This document shows positions 61,072 to 64,000 of a stretch of DNA of 64,000 nucleotides, one piece after another. The DNA comes from Klebsormidium nitens (lineage: Eukaryota; Streptophyta; Klebsormidiophyceae; Klebsormidiales; Klebsormidiaceae), in NCBI GenBank assembly GCA_000708835.1, contig DF237018.1, positions 176,589-240,588 on the forward strand. Reading direction: 5' to 3'. The notes below the pieces were generated by a model that searched no databases, was not told the origin of the DNA, and saw only the letters and a list, made by a program, of their open reading frames with translations. Every line of letters starts with the position of its first letter. Positions within the stretch are counted from its first letter, which is position 1. The position numbers were made by a program, and so were the translations under genes.

Positions 61072-64000
61072 GCCTCTGCCGCTCCCCAGTGGCGCCGCTG
61101 CTGCTGCGGTCGATGCAGCCGCTGCTGTGGTCAGCGCAGCGCTTGCCTCGCTCAAACCTTCAGCGAGTGTGCCCTCGTCGAACCGGACCTTTCGCCCTGG
61201 TTCTCCTCACCTAATGCAATGCCAAAGCTTGTCTCACTTTCACAAGTCCACCACTGTTGAAACAGGGGCTGTCTGATTGGCAAAATATAATTTCACAAAA
61301 TGTGGAGCGCAGAATGCCAAGTTGCCGCCTTGCTCCAGGGTTCAGAAACCCCTTGTTCAGTCCCCTGTCGTTATAGCCTGCTTTGGAATTCCAACCAGTG
61401 CGGATAGTATCTATATTTTTGTAGTCACGAAAGGAGGTTTACAGAATCCCGTCTTGCACGAGCGGGTGGTCAGATGGAGATTGCGAACGAGCATGCGCCT
61501 TATACTTGAGGGCTAGTCACCAAGGGAACGGTTGAGGTCCGTCAACTTTTGACAGACAAAGGAAGAAGAGGACGAGCAACAAAATGTAGGACCAGCGGCC
61601 TACACACAGATGTCAGGCAGCTTTGAAGACTGAAATTGAAGATGGCAGGAACAGATGTCTACAGTCAGTCATTGCGTGACGGTGCCGTGATTGGCTAGCG
61701 AGCTTTCCACGGGATTCACGTGGGTCACGTGGTCGTAAATCTGGGCGACCGCGAAGCAGAGTACCGCGCAATCAGAGACGCCGACCCTCGAAATCACCCG
61801 GTCGTCCACCCCACATTGTAACCTTGTATATACAGCCCTGAGCTCGACCACTTGATCCGCGGTCTGCCAGTCTGCGAAGAGTTGGGAAGAGTCTGGCAAG
61901 CTGTCGATGTGAATTGGACTGTTCAATCGGGAAAATGGGGGAGAACCGGAGCTCTAGAGCTGGAGGCTCAAAGTGTCTACCACGCCGGCAAAAGTCAGCG
62001 TTTGTACATCTTGTTAAGAATCACTGGTGCATGATCAACCGTGAAAGATGCCACGTCCTGAAACGCGGCGCCGTTTCAAAGGTCCGGTTCTTTCAGCACA
62101 TCGATGACCCCCTTCTGACAATGTTGAGAACTTCGAAGCAACTTCAATTTTGAGCAGGGAGCCGCAAAACGGTGAGCTGACGTCGCTCCCCAGTATCGTG
62201 CCTGACTGGACCCACCCGTATTCTGAACAAGTCAAGGCCACCAGTCTGAGCCTGAAACAAAGGTCAACGATGCGTCTGTCGTCGTGAGAAACCTTCCAAC
62301 GTATCGGCTTGAGTAGCTTTGAGCGGCACCACCAGACTGCCTCGTCGAGAGTTTTCCCGCCCTTCTGGGCACGTAGCTTTTCCTTGGAGCAGATTAAGTA
62401 CGACGCTTTTACGCCCGGCCGTTTGACGAAGGTGCGAGAGCCTACGTTCTGCTTCTGCAATATGGTCGTTCGTCTTCATTCTCGCCAGATTCCCGCTGAA
62501 TCCGCTCATCGCTTTCTCGTACCAAATTCCGAAGTTTCCTGATCCCATAAAAGGCCGCTAAACGCATATAGGTGCCCAGATCTGTTATCATGGTCAGCCC
62601 CACTCCTCTTTTCCGTGTACGTTCAAAGCCAGTTTCTCAACCACCCCCCTTGTCAGATGGTCAACTAGATGTCAGTGCGCACCCCGTCCTAAGGAAGCTC
62701 GCCTATCTAGTTGTCATTCTCATAAGCTCAAAGTTCTGTGAGCGACCGTGGAGAGTGTGGGCTTCGTCCAACCGGAAAAATCGAGGTGTCATCTTGGCCG
62801 TTTGTGAGCCGTCTTTGACTCTTGTTGGAGTCAAAGAGGCTACCCACTTGACTGTTTAGGCAGTGGACGAGAGTAGAAGGCTTTGCACAAGTTGCTGAGC
62901 GCATCTTATGGTCAGACTCAGCCGAATCTTGCGGATCCGAAAGAGAGCCCAAGTCGAGTGAAGTCAGCGGGCCGTTCCCCTGGCATCGCGTCCCTGACGT
63001 TAGCCAGACGTCATCGGGGCAGCAGGTTGTTGAGCGACTTGCATGGCTGCGGTTGTGCCACGAGCTCACTGGCGCCCGTCTTCTTCAATTGCTTTCGTCC
63101 GCCCACTTCAAGCTGGGGCCGTTCGCTCCGGGCGCACTCTGACGAGGCCGGACTGCCTGATGGTCTTCCTGTGGATCCTCAAAACTCGCAACGGTGTTTC
63201 TTCCACGAACCTGCAACATTCCATCCAATCAACTCTACCAGATTTCGGAGACGTCGCCTGACTTCGGAGAGTTTCTTATATGTTGCAAAGTCGTTTTGAG
63301 TGTTAAACAGCTGAAATTCTGTCACTTTTTCTGGGGGCTCAACGCGGGCCTGAAAGCACATTTTGAAAACGGTATGTCGAAAGTCGTGACGCAGCTCTGG
63401 GCCTTCTTCTTTTAGCTTTGACCTTGGGGTTCTGAACACGGTGATATCTTGGAAACTATCCTCCAAATTGCATTCCGCTCATCAAATTTTGAGAGACCAA
63501 TCTGGGTGCCGAAGCCAACTTGCGAATCTTTCAAGCCAGCTCCTCGACGAGTCGCTCGTCAGCTGTTTGCGGTGGGCTTGGCTAAATCATGGTCTAGATC
63601 ATGGTCTAAAGATGGTGAACCACTGAAAGCACCTTATCTGAGAGCCAGGTTTTTCATCCCCCAACTTTACCACTGGGTAGAGGCGAAGACGGGGGGCTAC
63701 TTCCACCTCGCTCGGTGGGCGAAAGTATGTCGCGCTATAGCTGGGCAATCCTTCTTCTTGTTAGCGGGATTCCACAAAACCGACTTTTCGCAGGTGGGCT
63801 GAGAGAACGCATTCAGCGGCTGGCCATAGTTTGTGACCGTTTTCGTCACGTTTGAAGCAGTTGCCATGACAAAAAACACTTCATGTTATGATCAGCAGTG
63901 TCTCATGTAAACAGGACGAAGTATGAGCTGGTGGGTATGCAAATCTTCGTCTTTAGACTTCTTCTTGCGGTGGGTCGAACCTGAGAAGTGGTTCTAGGGG
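61072..64000. other. MYND copy 2 upstream region and terminal 2.3 kb without a recognisable gene
   Basis: 61.07-61.73 kb matches the 5' flank of MYND copy 1, including an inverted CCAAT (~61689) and G-box cacgtg at 61717-61722, plus a second at 61726-61731. Beyond it unit homology stops. A minus-strand ORF from ATG 62548 to 62264 (94 codons, MGSGNFGIWYEKAMSGFSGN) is the only one with an ATG and some coding character; I recognise no domain. ORFs at 62.9-63.3 and 63.4-63.8 kb lack ATG starts and known motifs. Confidence 0.45.

Larger units (their letters stand above)
52710..61731. repeat. Tandem segmental duplication, unit 2 (~9.0 kb, two genes)
   Basis: Second copy of the two-gene unit, directly adjacent to unit 1 in the same orientation. 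Coding differences against unit 1 leave this copy the more intact one: the single-exon gene has its full C-terminus and the MYND gene splices in frame with simple acceptors. Confidence 0.85.

Overview
The window is nuclear DNA of a photosynthetic eukaryote of the green lineage. Genes are split by many GT-AG introns of roughly 100-900 bp and there are no operons. The recognisable proteins are plant-like: LST8, a CK2 alpha with a transit-peptide-like leader, a plastid-type class 3 lipase and a CIP111-type double AAA ATPase. Fairly high GC, compact genes and several accessory proteins suggest a streptophyte alga (Klebsormidium-like). That placement is an inference, not something I could test.

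Layout. 1-714 holds the 3' end of a GH16-like gene, with a decayed copy of its tail at 1167-1243. 2770-6882 (-) is LST8, the WD40 subunit of TOR complex. 7786-12877 (+) is CK2 alpha. 14747-21469 (-) is a class 3 lipase with a predicted transit peptide and a multi-membrane-segment module inserted inside the hydrolase domain; a 4 x 40 bp tandem array lies beside one of its splice acceptors. About 23366-30414 (+) is a CIP111/SPATA5-type AAA+ ATPase. 31433-42601 (-) is a giant, mostly disordered protein with two LOTUS/OST-HTH-like domains and a C-terminal RRM.

From about 43.58 kb to 61.73 kb the DNA is a tandem duplication of a roughly 9.1-kb, two-gene unit. Each unit has a single-exon gene of unknown function on + (43923-44849 and 53346-54245). 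Each also has an eight-exon gene on - (47012-52087 and 56183-61071) that joins a pRiA4b ORF-3-like domain to a MYND zinc finger. The copies have diverged in informative ways. Unit 1 has a frameshift at the end of the single-exon gene and two 1-nt indels in the MYND gene, each of which a nearby alternative AG acceptor could compensate. Unit 2 carries a 271-bp MITE-like insertion in the promoter of its single-exon gene. The last 2.3 kb contains no gene I recognise.

The six large genes look like independent housekeeping or regulatory genes and share no evident pathway. Exon coordinates were worked out by hand from reading frames, splice consensus and protein-family conservation. First exons of the AAA ATPase and the LOTUS/RRM gene are unresolved.
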